Program-made: the position numbers and the translations under genes | Assembly: GCF_015477805.1 (NCBI RefSeq) | Contig: NZ_JADLQL010000002.1 | Coordinates: 372,001-436,000 of the forward strand | DNA: 64,000 nt | Reading direction: 5' to 3' | Source of the DNA: Nocardia flavorosea | GTDB lineage: Bacteria > Actinomycetota > Actinomycetes > Mycobacteriales > Mycobacteriaceae | The notes under the pieces: model-generated | The model's database searches: none | What the model saw: the letters and a program-made list of their open reading frames with translations, nothing else | Told to the model about the DNA's origin: nothing | In this document: piece by piece, positions 53,045-62,626 of the stretch | How the letters are laid out: the number at the start of each line of letters is the position of its first letter | Position numbering within the stretch: position 1 is the first letter of the stretch

Positions 53045-53062
53045 CCTCAACTAATGTTGAGG
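53045..53062 (-). promoter_or_regulatory. ArsR operator-like palindrome before the FMN reductase operon
   Basis: CCTCAAC-taat-GTTGAGG has perfect 7-bp arms. Its core matches the palindromes before the ArsR gene at 49386 and 49432. It lies 56 bases before the reductase start. Confidence 0.7.
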
Positions 53063-53316
53063 TCAAGAGCGCGGCGCGGAAGAACCCGGGACATGCGGCA
53101 CCGCCGGGAAACCCACAGGTCCGACAGGCGGACCTCGGTATCCGGCCGCGGTCGAGCGCACCCGCGAACTGCCCGGTCTCGCCCTTCGCACCGGGGCCGG
53201 CACCTGTATCGGCGGAGGCACCGCGGCCCTCGCCTGGTGCGCCGGATTTGCTGTTATCGGGTACGTCTGGTCCCGGGCCTGGTTCACCGAACGGGCCGGA
53301 CGGCCGGCCGTTCTCG

Positions 53317-56300
53317 TCAGCGCGCGAGCGCGGTGGCGGCCAGTTCCCGCCAATCCGCTGTCGCCCCCTCCCGCATCGCCTCGGTGAATTCCGCGTCACC
53401 GAGGCGATCGCGTACTGTCCGTTCGACCCGGGCGGCATCGGGTTGGGAACGATCGGGCACCCCGTGCACCACCCTGCTCACCGCGAGCAGCCGCGCGGCC
53501 TCGGCATCGCTGCCCGCACGCAGGACCCAGTCCGCGATCCCGACGAGCACCTGGGCCACCAGCAGCGAATGCCCGGCCTCGGTCGACGCCCGGAAGGCCG
53601 CGGCATGATGTTCGCGGGCCCGCGCGAGATCGGTTTCGAGGTAGCCGCGCAACGTGTGGACGGCCGCCACGAACTGCGGCAGCCCGGCTTCGTCACCCGA
53701 CACGGTTGTCGCGATATCGACCTGTTCGAGGGCCTGTTCGATATCGCCGCTCCAGCGGGCCAGCTCCGCCCTGGCCAGAGCGAGCTCGACCAGCGCGAAC
53801 GGCCAGGCCACCCGATTCGCGCGGCGCTGCGCCTCGGCCACCGCGGCCGCACTGGCTACAGGGTCGCCTGCCAGCCAATACAACTGGGCCTGGCGCGACA
53901 GCAACGCCACAATATCCTCGGCCGAGCCGATCTCGGCGACGACGGCGATGGCCTCCTCGTAGAGTTCGCACGCCGAGACGAAATCGCCGCGGGTGGCGCG
54001 CCGGTTCGCCAGCTCGGTCAGCGCGAACGATATCCCCCACCGCTCACCCAGCGCCCGGAACTCGGCCAGCGCCCCCTCGAGATAGGCGTCGACCTCCGGC
54101 CCGTCCTGCCCGACCACGACCCGCATCTTGCCCATCTGCAACCGGGACAGCGCGCGCACCCAGGGGTCGTCATCGGTGAGCAGCGGTTCGAAAGCGGTCG
54201 GCAGCGCCTCCGGGCCCTGCAACATGGCGTCCAGTGCATCGATGAACGCAAGGGTGGGATGACCGGCCCGGACACCCCGGCTGAACCGGTGCGCTTTGCG
54301 AATCCACTCCCCCACCTGGACCGCATCGTTGCGACCCGAGCTCATGAAATGTGTGACCAGGCCGTACACCAGCGCGCGGGTCGCGTCGTCCACCTCGGCG
54401 GGTTCGTCGGCGACCGCCGTCAGCAGCTCCTGGCCTTCGGCCTTGTACCCGCCGAGCCACCAGTACCAGCCCGCGGCCGCGGCAAGCCGCCACGCCCCGC
54501 TCGTATCGCCCGCCGCGAGTGCGGTGCGCAGCGCCGCCGAAATATTGTCGTGCTCGGCTTCCAGCACCACCAGCCATTCCAGTTGCGCCGCACGCCGTAG
54601 ATGTGGTTCCGCGGTTTCGGCGAGGCCGGTGAAATAGGCCAGATGCGCCCGGCGCGCGGTCTCCGCTTCCCCCGACTCCGCGAGCCGTTCGCAGGCGTAC
54701 TGCCGGATCGTCTCGAGCATCCGGAAGCGCGGCTGGCGCTCCCGCGCGCCACCCGGCATATCCGGTCCGACGCCGGTTACGTCGCCCGCTGCCCCGTGTT
54801 CCGCCGGGATCAGCAACGATTTCTCGGTCAGCGTAGTGAGCAGATCGAGCACGTCCAACTGCTCGACCACCACCTGCTGCCCGTCGCCGCCGTCCGCGCA
54901 GACCTGCTCGGCCGCCTCCAGGCTCGCATCGCCGGCAAACACCGCGAGCCGGCGCAAGACCGCCCGTTCGGGGTCGGTGAGCAATTCCCAGCTCCAATCG
55001 ACCACCGCGCGCAGTGTCCGATGCTGCGCAATCGCTGTGCGACTGCCGCCGGTGAGCAGCCGGAACCGGTCGTCGAGACGTTCGGCGAGCTGATCCAGCG
55101 AGAGTGTGCGCAGCCGGGCGGCGGCCAGTTCGATCGCCAACGGTATTCCGTCCAATGCCCGGCAGACCCGGACCATGGTTTCCAGCGTGCGCGGATCGTT
55201 GCCGAGATCCTTGCGCACCACTCGGGCCCGGTCCCGCAGCAACTGCACGGCCGGGGAGGCTTCGATCCCCGCCGGGTCGGCGTCGACGGCGGGCAGAGCC
55301 AGCGGCTCGACCTGCCACAGCGCCTCACCGGTGATCCCCAGCGGTTCGCGGCTGGTCGCGAGGATCCGCAGCCGCGGGCACTCACCCAGCACCCGGTGCG
55401 CAAACACGGCCACCGATTCGATCACATGCTCGCAGTTGTCCAGGATCAGCAGGGTTTCGCGATCACGCACCGCTGCGATCAACCGGTCCACTGGTTCGGT
55501 GTGCGAGGCGCCGCCGAGCAGTGCATCGCGCAGACCGATCGCGGCGAGCGCCGCCTGCGCCACATCACCACTCGTACCGACCGCGGCCAGCTCCACCAGC
55601 CAGGCGCCGTCCGGCAGGTCGTCGAGCAAGGTATGCGCCGTCTCCACGGCCAGCCGTGTCTTCCCGGAACCACCCGGCCCGGTCAGCGTGGTGAGGCGGT
55701 GGCCGGCGATGAGATCGCGGACGGCGGCGATATCGGCGAACTTGCCGACATATTCGGTGAGTTCGGCCCGCAGGTTCGTCCGGCGCTCGGCGTTGTGCTG
55801 CGCACCCACGTCGCCGCGCAACAACGCGACATGCAACGCGGAAAGCTCCGGCGAGGGGTCCACACCCAGCGTGTCGGCAAGAGCTTCGCGGGCGTTCTGG
55901 TACACCAGCAGCGCTTCGGAACCGCGCCCAGCCGCGCCGAGCGCGCGCATCAACGCGGCGACCAGCCGCTCCCGCACCGGGTTCCGGGCCACCAGCTCGG
56001 TCAGTTCGGGCACCAACTGTGCGCCGCGGCCGAGCCCGATCTCCGCTTCGTACAGATCCTCGAGCGCGGCGGAATGCAGCCCCTCGAACCGGGTGACCAC
56101 GGCATCGACGGCCTCGCTGTCGCGCACCTCGACCCCCTGCATCGGCGTGCCCCGCCACAGGTCGATCGCCTCGCGCAGCAGCTCGGCGCGCAGTGCGTCG
56201 CCACTGCCGCGGGCCCGGTCCACAAGCTGCTCGAATCGGACGGCGTCGACGGCGTTCGGTTCCACCACCAGCCGGTAACCGCCGGCCTCCCCGTCGAGCG

Positions 56301-56532
56301 CCCCCTCGGGCAACACCCTGCGCAACCGGGAAACCAGTGCCTGCAGGGCATTGGACGCGTCGGCCGGGGGTTGTTCACCCCAGATCCAATCGACCAGTGT
56401 CGTTTTCGGCACCACCCGGCCGGGTTCGAGCGCGAGCGCAATCAGCAGCGCCCGCAACCGGGCGCCGGGGACCTCTATCGATCCGCCGTCTTCTGCCCGG
56501 ATCTCGAGCGGTCCCAGCAACACGATCTGCAC
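53317..56532 (-). CDS. SARP/AfsR-like regulator (winged helix, BTAD, NB-ARC ATPase, helical repeats)
   Basis: The 1071-residue protein has an OmpR-type winged helix (residues 1-95, MQIVLLGPLEIRAEDGGSIE, LVSRLRRVLPEG) and a bacterial transcriptional activation domain (about 97-240, ending LGVDPSPELSALH). An NB-ARC-type ATPase follows with Walker A GPGGSGKT (285-292) and Walker B TLLILDNCEH. TPR-like repeats fill the last 400 residues. AfsR-type proteins activate secondary-metabolism genes by binding direct repeats. It is divergent from the ferredoxin-P450 operon, whose promoter carries such repeats. Confidence 0.93.
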   Translation of the reverse strand: MQIVLLGPLEIRAEDGGSIEVPGARLRALLIALALEPGRVVPKTTLVDWIWGEQPPADASNALQALVSRLRRVLPEGALDGEAGGYRLVVEPNAVDAVRFEQLVDRARGSGDALRAELLREAIDLWRGTPMQGVEVRDSEAVDAVVTRFEGLHSAALEDLYEAEIGLGRGAQLVPELTELVARNPVRERLVAALMRALGAAGRGSEALLVYQNAREALADTLGVDPSPELSALHVALLRGDVGAQHNAERRTNLRAELTEYVGKFADIAAVRDLIAGHRLTTLTGPGGSGKTRLAVETAHTLLDDLPDGAWLVELAAVGTSGDVAQAALAAIGLRDALLGGASHTEPVDRLIAAVRDRETLLILDNCEHVIESVAVFAHRVLGECPRLRILATSREPLGITGEALWQVEPLALPAVDADPAGIEASPAVQLLRDRARVVRKDLGNDPRTLETMVRVCRALDGIPLAIELAAARLRTLSLDQLAERLDDRFRLLTGGSRTAIAQHRTLRAVVDWSWELLTDPERAVLRRLAVFAGDASLEAAEQVCADGGDGQQVVVEQLDVLDLLTTLTEKSLLIPAEHGAAGDVTGVGPDMPGGARERQPRFRMLETIRQYACERLAESGEAETARRAHLAYFTGLAETAEPHLRRAAQLEWLVVLEAEHDNISAALRTALAAGDTSGAWRLAAAAGWYWWLGGYKAEGQELLTAVADEPAEVDDATRALVYGLVTHFMSSGRNDAVQVGEWIRKAHRFSRGVRAGHPTLAFIDALDAMLQGPEALPTAFEPLLTDDDPWVRALSRLQMGKMRVVVGQDGPEVDAYLEGALAEFRALGERWGISFALTELANRRATRGDFVSACELYEEAIAVVAEIGSAEDIVALLSRQAQLYWLAGDPVASAAAVAEAQRRANRVAWPFALVELALARAELARWSGDIEQALEQVDIATTVSGDEAGLPQFVAAVHTLRGYLETDLARAREHHAAAFRASTEAGHSLLVAQVLVGIADWVLRAGSDAEAARLLAVSRVVHGVPDRSQPDAARVERTVRDRLGDAEFTEAMREGATADWRELAATALAR

Positions 56533-56652
56533 CCGGTTATTCTGCCTGCCGGGTGGGTGGGGTTGTGATTTCGGAGCTACTGCGCGGCTCGAACCGGCAT
56601 GAGCTTCGCGCTTCGGCCATGGTGCGGCGGGGTTGTGGGGCCGGGGGTCCTG

Positions 56653-56690
56653 TCAGCGGGTGTATCAGGTGGATGTCAGGGCGGTATCAG
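56653..56690 (+). promoter_or_regulatory. Four-fold TCAG direct repeat with about 11-bp period (SARP-type site)
   Basis: TCAG occurs at 56653, 56665, 56676 and 56687, spaced 12, 11 and 11 bases, in units like TGTCAGCGGG and TATCAGGTGGA. Direct repeats on one face of the helix are the usual target of SARP regulators. They lie 23 bases before the ferredoxin start. Confidence 0.7.
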
Positions 56691-56712
56691 CGGTGACCGC
56701 GACAGTGCTCAT

Positions 56713-56970
56713 ATGAACAGCACGGCACCTTCCGAACCGAGGAAGAACTCTTCGCAGAGCGGAGACGCGCCCAGGGAACTCCGGGTCGATCGCGATCGCT
56801 GTATCGGCGCCGGGATGTGCGTACTGACCGCCCCCGGTGTTTTCGACCAGGACGACGCGGACGGGCGGGTGATCGCGCTGACCACCGCACCCACGACCGA
56901 TCAGGAAGCGGACGTCCGCGCGGCCGCCCATATGTGCCCTGCCGGCGCGATAAGCCTCCCGGGCCACTGA
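56713..56970 (+). CDS. Ferredoxin ([3Fe-4S], P450 partner type)
   Basis: The 85-residue protein has VDRDRCIGAGMCVLTAPGVF (first and second cluster Cys, C-x5-C) and AAHMCPAGAI (last Cys with Pro), the single-cluster pattern of actinobacterial P450 ferredoxins. A flexible 20-residue N-terminal extension precedes it. It passes electrons to the P450 encoded 34 bases downstream. Confidence 0.93.
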   Translation: MNSTAPSEPRKNSSQSGDAPRELRVDRDRCIGAGMCVLTAPGVFDQDDADGRVIALTTAPTTDQEADVRAAAHMCPAGAISLPGH

Positions 56971-57004
56971 CCTGATATCCACATCCGACGAACAGGAAGA
57001 CCTG

Positions 57005-58231
57005 ATGACCCGCACCGCCCCCGTACCGCACGGCCTGCCCACCGAACGCAACGCCGGCCCCTTCGACCCGCCCCGCGAAATCACCGAACTGCGCGAGACC
57101 CGGCCGGTGAGCCCACTGATCTTCCCGGACGGGCACGAGGGTTGGCTCGTCACCGGCTACGAGGCAGTCCGGCAGGTGCTGGCCGATACCCGGTTCAGTT
57201 CGCGCCAGGACATCGGCGTACTGCACGCACTGGACGCCGACCCCGATATGCCGGTCCAGACCGAACCGTCTCCGCAGATCCCGGGCATGTTCATCGCGAT
57301 GGACCCGCCGGAGCACACCCGGCTGCGCCGCAAGCTCATCAGCGCTTTCACCGTCAAACGGATGAAACAGCTCGAAGAGCACATCGTCGAAATAGCCGAA
57401 CAGCAACTGGACGAAATGGCGCGCCTGACCCCACCGGTCGACCTGGTCGCGGAGTTCGCGCTACCGCTGCCGTCGCTGGTGATCTGCGAAATGCTCGGCG
57501 TCCCGTACGCCGACCGGGCGACCTTCCAGTCCAACTCCGCCAAATTCATGCTCCGGGAGCAGCCGCTCGCGGAGAAGATGGCCGCCTACGGCGCCATGAT
57601 GGCGTACCTGGGCGAACTGGTCGCCGGCAAACGTGCCGAACCCGGCGACGATATCCTGTCCGATCTGGCCCGCGACGAGGAGCTGAGCGTCGAGGAACTG
57701 ACCGGGATCTCGTTCCTGCTGCTGCTCGCCGGCCACGAAACCACCGCCAATATGCTGGGGTTGGGCACGTTCGCGCTGCTGGAACACCCCGATCAGCTGG
57801 CCGAACTGCGCGCCGATCCGGATCTGGTCCCCGGTGCCGTCGAGGAGCTCCTGCGATATCTGGCGGTCGCCGATATCTTCTACCGTTACGCCACCGAGGA
57901 TCTCGAACTCGGCGGCGAAACGATTCCCGCGGGTTCGACCGTTGTCGTTTCACTACTGGCCGCCAATCGCGACCCCTTGCGTTTCGACGACCCCGACACC
58001 CTCGATATCCACCGTACGGCCCGCGGGCTGGTGTCCTTCGGCCACGGCGTGCACCAGTGTCTCGGCCAGCAGTTGGCCCGTGTCGAAATGCGCGCCGGTT
58101 TCGCGGCGCTGATCCGCCGCTTCCCGGCACTCGCCCTGGCCGTCCCCGCGGGCGAAGTGAAACTGCGGACCGACATGAATATCTACGGCGTTCACGAACT
58201 GCCGGTCACCTGGGCCGATACGCCCCGATAG
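57005..58231 (+). CDS. Cytochrome P450 (CYP105-like)
   Basis: The 408-residue protein has the I-helix LLLAGHETTANMLGLG, ExxR in EELLRYLAVAD and the haem loop FGHGVHQCLGQQLARVEM. The N-terminal FSSRQDIGVLH and MDPPEHTRLRRKLISAFTVK resemble CYP105-type xenobiotic or polyketide oxidases. It forms an operon with its ferredoxin. Regulation by the divergent SARP-like protein is likely. Substrate unknown. Confidence 0.95.
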   Translation: MTRTAPVPHGLPTERNAGPFDPPREITELRETRPVSPLIFPDGHEGWLVTGYEAVRQVLADTRFSSRQDIGVLHALDADPDMPVQTEPSPQIPGMFIAMDPPEHTRLRRKLISAFTVKRMKQLEEHIVEIAEQQLDEMARLTPPVDLVAEFALPLPSLVICEMLGVPYADRATFQSNSAKFMLREQPLAEKMAAYGAMMAYLGELVAGKRAEPGDDILSDLARDEELSVEELTGISFLLLLAGHETTANMLGLGTFALLEHPDQLAELRADPDLVPGAVEELLRYLAVADIFYRYATEDLELGGETIPAGSTVVVSLLAANRDPLRFDDPDTLDIHRTARGLVSFGHGVHQCLGQQLARVEMRAGFAALIRRFPALALAVPAGEVKLRTDMNIYGVHELPVTWADTPR

Positions 58232-58335
58232 GTACGCCCGAGTCCCGGCAGTACCGACGCCGCGGCCGGCCGGACCCGTTCGGATTTCCGCCGCCCATTC
58301 ACCGAACCCGATATATATCCACGAGGAGAACCGCA

Positions 58336-58986
58336 ATGCCCACCTACCAGACCCCGGACCCGATCGCCGTCACCGTCGAGGTGCTGTCCGCCGATGTCAT
58401 CGTGCACGCCGCCGACCGCACCGACACCGTTGTCGTCATCCGGCCCGCCGACGAATCCAAGAAGGGCGATATCCGCGCCGCGGAGCAGACCCGGGTCGAT
58501 TTCGCCGACGGTGTCCTGACCGTGACAACGCCGAAGGACTGGCGCACGCACACCCCGTTCGGCGGTAATCCGACGATTGCGGTGTCCATCGAGGTGCCGT
58601 CCGGTTCCCGGCTGAAGAGCACCGCCGGCGTGGGCCGGATCACGGCGACCGGCGACATCGGCCGGTGCGACCTCGAAGTAGCCGCCGGTGATATCACCGT
58701 CGAGCGCGCCGGAGAGGCGGTGACCGCGAAAGTCGCCAAGGGCGATATCCGGATCGTCGAAGCCATCCGCGGCGTGCTGCGGCTGGAAACGTCGATGGGC
58801 GAACTGGAGATCGGGATCAGCCCCGGCAGCGGAGTCGAGCTGGAAGTCGCTGCCCTGCAGGGCAGCGTGCACAACCAGATGGGACCGGTCGGTCGCACAC
58901 CGGCCGACGCGGAAACCGTGCACGTGTACGCCCGGAACTCCCACGGCAACATCGCCATCCGGCACGCCGCGGCCGCCGTCCGATAG
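58336..58986 (+). CDS. DUF4097-family beta-strand repeat protein
   Basis: The 216-residue protein starts at ATG 58336 behind GAGGAG. It consists of short beta repeats (VDFADGVLTVTTPKDWR, GRITATGDIGRCDLEVAAGD, GDIRIVEAIRGVLRLETSMG) typical of DUF4097 adhesin-like beta-helices. There is no signal peptide. It follows the P450 after 104 bases and may share its transcript. Function unknown. Confidence 0.85.
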   Translation: MPTYQTPDPIAVTVEVLSADVIVHAADRTDTVVVIRPADESKKGDIRAAEQTRVDFADGVLTVTTPKDWRTHTPFGGNPTIAVSIEVPSGSRLKSTAGVGRITATGDIGRCDLEVAAGDITVERAGEAVTAKVAKGDIRIVEAIRGVLRLETSMGELEIGISPGSGVELEVAALQGSVHNQMGPVGRTPADAETVHVYARNSHGNIAIRHAAAAVR

Positions 58987-59095
58987 AACTCTCGGGCGGG
59001 TCGGCCATCGCCTTCGCGTTGCAGCCGATGGCCGGACATTGCCCGGCACCGGTTCCTTCGGCACGCACTGGCGGAGAACCGAGGCACCGATGCCG

Positions 59096-59560
59096 CTACC
59101 GGCCGCGGTGACACCCGCGCAGCTGGTTCTCGGCGCGGTGCGCGCCGGTGACGGCCGCGACGATCTCCTGCTGAAACCGCGGGCATTCGGTGAAGTCCTC
59201 GTGCCGGCAGGTCAGCACGTGGGTGATCAGCTGTTTCGAGGTCTGGATCCGCGCGATCTGCTCGTCGAGAGCGTCCAGCTGCGACTGCAGGATCCGGCGG
59301 CGACCGCGGCCGTCGCAGGCGTCGAGCAGTTCCCGGATCTGCGCCAGGCTCAATCCGATCTCCTTGCTGCGCAGGATCATCGCGACCCGAGCGAAGTGCG
59401 CCCGGGTGTAGCGGCGCCGGCCACCGACCCGGGTGGCCGGGGCGAGCAGGCCCACGGATTCCCAATGCCGCAGCACATGTGGTGCGAGATCGAAGTAGGC
59501 GGCGATCTCACCGATGGAATAGGCCGCGGCGGTGGCATCGCCGGGCGGGCTTGACTTCAT
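59096..59560 (-). CDS. MerR-family regulator
   Basis: The 154-residue protein has the MerR helix-turn-helix AAYSIGEIAAYFDLAPHVLR followed by HWESVGLLAPATRVGGRRRY, a long dimer helix and a short C-terminal part with Cys and His (TCRHEDFTECPRF) that could bind a metal or small ligand. ATG 59560 is preferred. It is divergent from a methyltransferase 60 bases away, its likely target. Confidence 0.9.
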   Translation of the reverse strand: MKSSPPGDATAAAYSIGEIAAYFDLAPHVLRHWESVGLLAPATRVGGRRRYTRAHFARVAMILRSKEIGLSLAQIRELLDACDGRGRRRILQSQLDALDEQIARIQTSKQLITHVLTCRHEDFTECPRFQQEIVAAVTGAHRAENQLRGCHRGR

Positions 59561-59620
59561 GTTCACATTAACTTGCACAGTGGGTCGTGTCGTCAAGACA
59601 GCGTCACCGAGGAGGAACAG

Positions 59621-60265
59621 ATGCAGAACCGGTCACCGGCCGAACTGTGGAACGAACGTTATGCCGATGCCTTCGCGTCGTACGGCACCGAACCCAACGA
59701 CTATCTGCGGGAAGTCGCCGGACGGATCCCCGCCGGCCCCGTGCTGTGCCTGGCCGAAGGCGAGGGACGCAACGCCGTATACCTGGCGAGCCGCGGCCAT
59801 CCGGTGACGGCGGTGGACCTGTCCGAGGTGGGCCTGGCCAACGCCCGGAAACTGGCGGCCCGCCAGGGCGTCTTTCTGGACACCGTCGTCGCCGATCTCA
59901 CCGGCTACGACTTAGGCGACGCCCACTGGTCCGGGATCATCTCCATCTGGGCCCATATGCCCTCCGCGGCCCGCCCCGCGCTGCATGCGGCCTGTGCACG
60001 AGCCCTGCGGCCCGGCGGTGTTTTCATCCTCGAGGCCTACACCCCGCGCCATTTGGATCGCCCGGGCGTCGGCGGGCCCCCGGTCGCGGACGCACTGCCG
60101 ACCCCGGGCGAACTCCGCCGCGACCTCCCCGGTCTGCAACTGGAGCACTGCCGTGAAGTGGACCGCGAGATCACCGAGGGGAGATACCATCACGGTCCGA
60201 GCACCACGGTCCAAGTGCTGGCGATCAAACCGCCGGCCCACACCCCGCGCGACGGCGACCGATGA
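59621..60265 (+). CDS. Class I SAM-dependent methyltransferase (TehB-like)
   Basis: The 214-residue protein has motif I VLCLAEGEGRNAVYLASRG, the acidic loop TAVDLSEVGLANARKLA and motif IV-like IISIWAHMP. This is the small-molecule or chalcogen methyltransferase pattern (tellurite or thiol detoxification). ATG 59621 follows GAGGAGGAA. The short gap to the MerR gene is typical of a MerR-controlled promoter. Confidence 0.88.
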   Translation: MQNRSPAELWNERYADAFASYGTEPNDYLREVAGRIPAGPVLCLAEGEGRNAVYLASRGHPVTAVDLSEVGLANARKLAARQGVFLDTVVADLTGYDLGDAHWSGIISIWAHMPSAARPALHAACARALRPGGVFILEAYTPRHLDRPGVGGPPVADALPTPGELRRDLPGLQLEHCREVDREITEGRYHHGPSTTVQVLAIKPPAHTPRDGDR

Positions 60266-60302
60266 AGATCGGCCGGCAGCACCGTTCGGAAGGACGCGGG
60301 CG

Positions 60303-60590
60303 TCAGCTCATCCACCCCTGGGACAGCATCACGTGCGCGGCCAGGTCTTCGATCGTCGTCATTTCCGGATGGCTGTAGTAGACCAGCTCGAACCGGCGCC
60401 GGCGCCACTGCACGGGATCCATCCGGCCCTCGTGGCTGGTATCACACAACGCCTCCAGCCGGTCCAGGTCGAACGGTTCCTTGCCGCGGGCGTGTGCGTC
60501 GGCTTTGACGGCCGCCAGGCGTTCCGGCGCGGACAGATCAGGGTGCCGCCATATTTCACCCGCGAACCGGCGCGCGCCCTCGAGATCCAT
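60303..60590 (-). CDS. Hypothetical protein
   Basis: From ATG 60590 the 95-residue product reads MDLEGARRFAGEIWRHPDLS and ends TTIEDLAAHVMLSQGWMS. It is highly charged and probably helical. I do not recognise the family. It is convergent with the methyltransferase. Confidence 0.65.
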   Translation of the reverse strand: MDLEGARRFAGEIWRHPDLSAPERLAAVKADAHARGKEPFDLDRLEALCDTSHEGRMDPVQWRRRRFELVYYSHPEMTTIEDLAAHVMLSQGWMS

Positions 60591-60778
60591 TCCGTTCCCC
60601 TGCCTGCCCGCGGACTCGTCCGAGCCCACTGCTGTCGAGGATAGAGCCGTACCGCGTCGGACGGAGGTTCAGGTGCTCGGCCTGCCGGGCCGGTCGGTCT
60701 GTACGGTGCGACGGACCGCGCGCCGCCATTCGTTCCGGGCCGCAACATCTTCCGGCGCGACGCGATCCGGTGGGGAAT

Positions 60779-61327
60779 TCAGAAGGCAGGTCGCTGGGAA
60801 AGGGCGGGAAGGCATTTGCGGCCGGCGACCAGATCGCGTGCGAGTGCTTCGTAGGCGGCGTATTCCCGTACGAGTTGCCGGCGATTCAGCCCTTCGGGGC
60901 CGTCCAGGATGAAGCGGTCGAAACTGATGGTGTACAGGTGGGCCATCCGGCCGAATACCGCGCCGAGCCCCTCATGATGCGATACCGAATCGGGTGATGG
61001 TGGTCCGAGAATTCGGCGGGCTTCGAGATCTATCGACAGCATCCGGCGCTGCACCTCATCGCAGGCACAGTCGAAAGGGTCGGCGCCGGACCTGTTTTCC
61101 GGCCGCCCGGGCAGCGTCGTGGCCTCCTCCCAGGGCAGCACGATATCGTCCCAGGCCGGTCGCGCCGCGGCCATCCGGCGATGCGCCACCACCAACCCCG
61201 CCAGCGATTCGAGCATCGCGCAGTCGAATTCCGCGGCGGCGGACCGATCGAATTCGGCCGCGCGGGTGAAGACCGCCGATACGACCCGGCTGCTCGGGAA
61301 CGGCCCCAATTCGTCGGCGTCGCTCAC
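60779..61327 (-). CDS. Hypothetical protein
   Basis: GTG 61327 follows AAAGGGGATCGGA. The 182-residue product is helical, with VVSAVFTRAAEFDRSAAAEF, MLESLAGLVVAHRRMAAAR, FDCACDEVQRRMLSIDLEAR and RFILDGPEGLNRRQLVREYA. No family is recognised. The sequence upstream of the GTG is open but not protein-like. Confidence 0.65.
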   Translation of the reverse strand: MSDADELGPFPSSRVVSAVFTRAAEFDRSAAAEFDCAMLESLAGLVVAHRRMAAARPAWDDIVLPWEEATTLPGRPENRSGADPFDCACDEVQRRMLSIDLEARRILGPPSPDSVSHHEGLGAVFGRMAHLYTISFDRFILDGPEGLNRRQLVREYAAYEALARDLVAGRKCLPALSQRPAF

Positions 61328-61564
61328 TCCGATCCCCTTTCGTCCCCCGGGCGATGCCGCTGAGAAATCAGCCCCCCGGACATACTCCGTGGCCGGCGCC
61401 CACTCGCCGGCTCCCCTGGCGGATTGCCGGATACAGGTTAGCCAGCTCCGGGTGATCGAGAAGGACAGTTCGCAATATTGCGTTGAGGACGAATCCTTAA
61501 TTGCGACAATGGTTTCCACAAACAACCGATTGCTTGTGCACCACCGGACCGACGCCTCGGCCGC

Positions 61565-62503
61565 TCAGGCGGAACCCGGCCCGCCGCAGCCGGCGACATA
61601 TCGAACCACCCAGCGGCCCTCCCATACCTCCCCCGGCTCCAGGACTCGCAAACCGTCCCCGGAATTCAGCGCGTCGGGAGCCGCTGTCATGGGTTCCAGC
61701 GCCACCGCGAGCCCGGTTCCCGCCGGTCGCGGGAATTCCTTCGCGGTGAACACCTGGAGATAGTTCCAGCCGGCGTCGACGAGAAGTTCTACTTGCGCCC
61801 CACCCGGCGCGGTGAGCCTGGCAGCGACCCCCGCAGCCACCCCACCGAAAGGCGTATCGAGCGTCCGGCCCGCCAGCGCGACTCCGGCCCGCAGATCGTA
61901 CGGGGATCCCTCGACGGGATGCTGCGCGACCGGATTCATCCGGGCGTCGAGTTCGTAGTAGGTGGTCGCGGCAACGGTGAGGGCCAACTCCTCGACCGGT
62001 ACCGCTCCGACCCGGAAATACGGATGCGCACCCACCGCATACGGCGCCGGCCGGCCCGAATGATTGATCACCCCGTGGGTCACCGCCAGTCCGTCGGCGC
62101 GCAACTCATAACGCACCCACGTATCCAGCAGGAACGGCCAACCGTGCTGGGGCGGTATCAGCGCGCCCAGAGTCGCCGAATCCGGCGCCTGCGCGCGTAC
62201 TTCGTAATCGGTGTTGCGGAGCAGCCCGTGGATGGCGTTCGACCGCGCGACCTCGGTGATATCCAGTTGCTGGGGGCGCCCGTCGAGCATCCAGACCGCA
62301 TCACGGACCCGGTTGGGCCACGGCGCCAGCACGATACCGGCGGCCATCGGCGGGGCAGAACCGGCGGGGAGCGGTTCGGTCACCGCGATACCGTCCACGG
62401 TCAGGCCGCGCAGCACGGCGGCCACGGTACCGATTTCGGCACGCACACCGCCGCCGGACAGCACGAGCGAGCGGCCGGTCGGGCTGGGGTCGGATACGGT
62501 CAC
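61565..62503 (-). CDS. Aldose 1-epimerase (mutarotase-like)
   Basis: The 312-residue protein has the galactose-mutarotase fold motifs VLAPWPNRVRDAVW, SNAIHGLLRNTDYEV (substrate His), PYAVGAHPYFRVGA (catalytic His) and VALEPMTAAPDALNSGDGLR (catalytic Glu). It interconverts alpha and beta sugars in the cytoplasm. The GTG at 62503 fits the conserved start. Confidence 0.92.
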   Translation of the reverse strand: MTVSDPSPTGRSLVLSGGGVRAEIGTVAAVLRGLTVDGIAVTEPLPAGSAPPMAAGIVLAPWPNRVRDAVWMLDGRPQQLDITEVARSNAIHGLLRNTDYEVRAQAPDSATLGALIPPQHGWPFLLDTWVRYELRADGLAVTHGVINHSGRPAPYAVGAHPYFRVGAVPVEELALTVAATTYYELDARMNPVAQHPVEGSPYDLRAGVALAGRTLDTPFGGVAAGVAARLTAPGGAQVELLVDAGWNYLQVFTAKEFPRPAGTGLAVALEPMTAAPDALNSGDGLRVLEPGEVWEGRWVVRYVAGCGGPGSA

Positions 62504-62626
62504 GCCATCAGCGTATGTTCCGGCACCGCCGGTCGGGCCGCGTTCACCCGGGCGAGTCCCGGCGCTGCGGCAGAGACTGCCGGTCCGGTACCGGTTGCGC
62601 TTCACCGGCCCGGACCACGCGTATCG

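Noticed and set aside
52717..56568. Plus-strand frames of 627 and 655 codons
   Set aside because: They lie opposite the FMN reductase and the large SARP-like gene and have no motifs; they are antisense shadows.
57142..58986. A 614-codon frame joining P450 and DUF4097
   Set aside because: The first part is an off-frame reading of the P450; only 58336-58986 is a gene.
59561..59620. A MerR operator in the gap between the MerR gene and the methyltransferase
   Set aside because: A CTTG...CAAG pairing exists but the arms do not match beyond a few bases, so no site is claimed.
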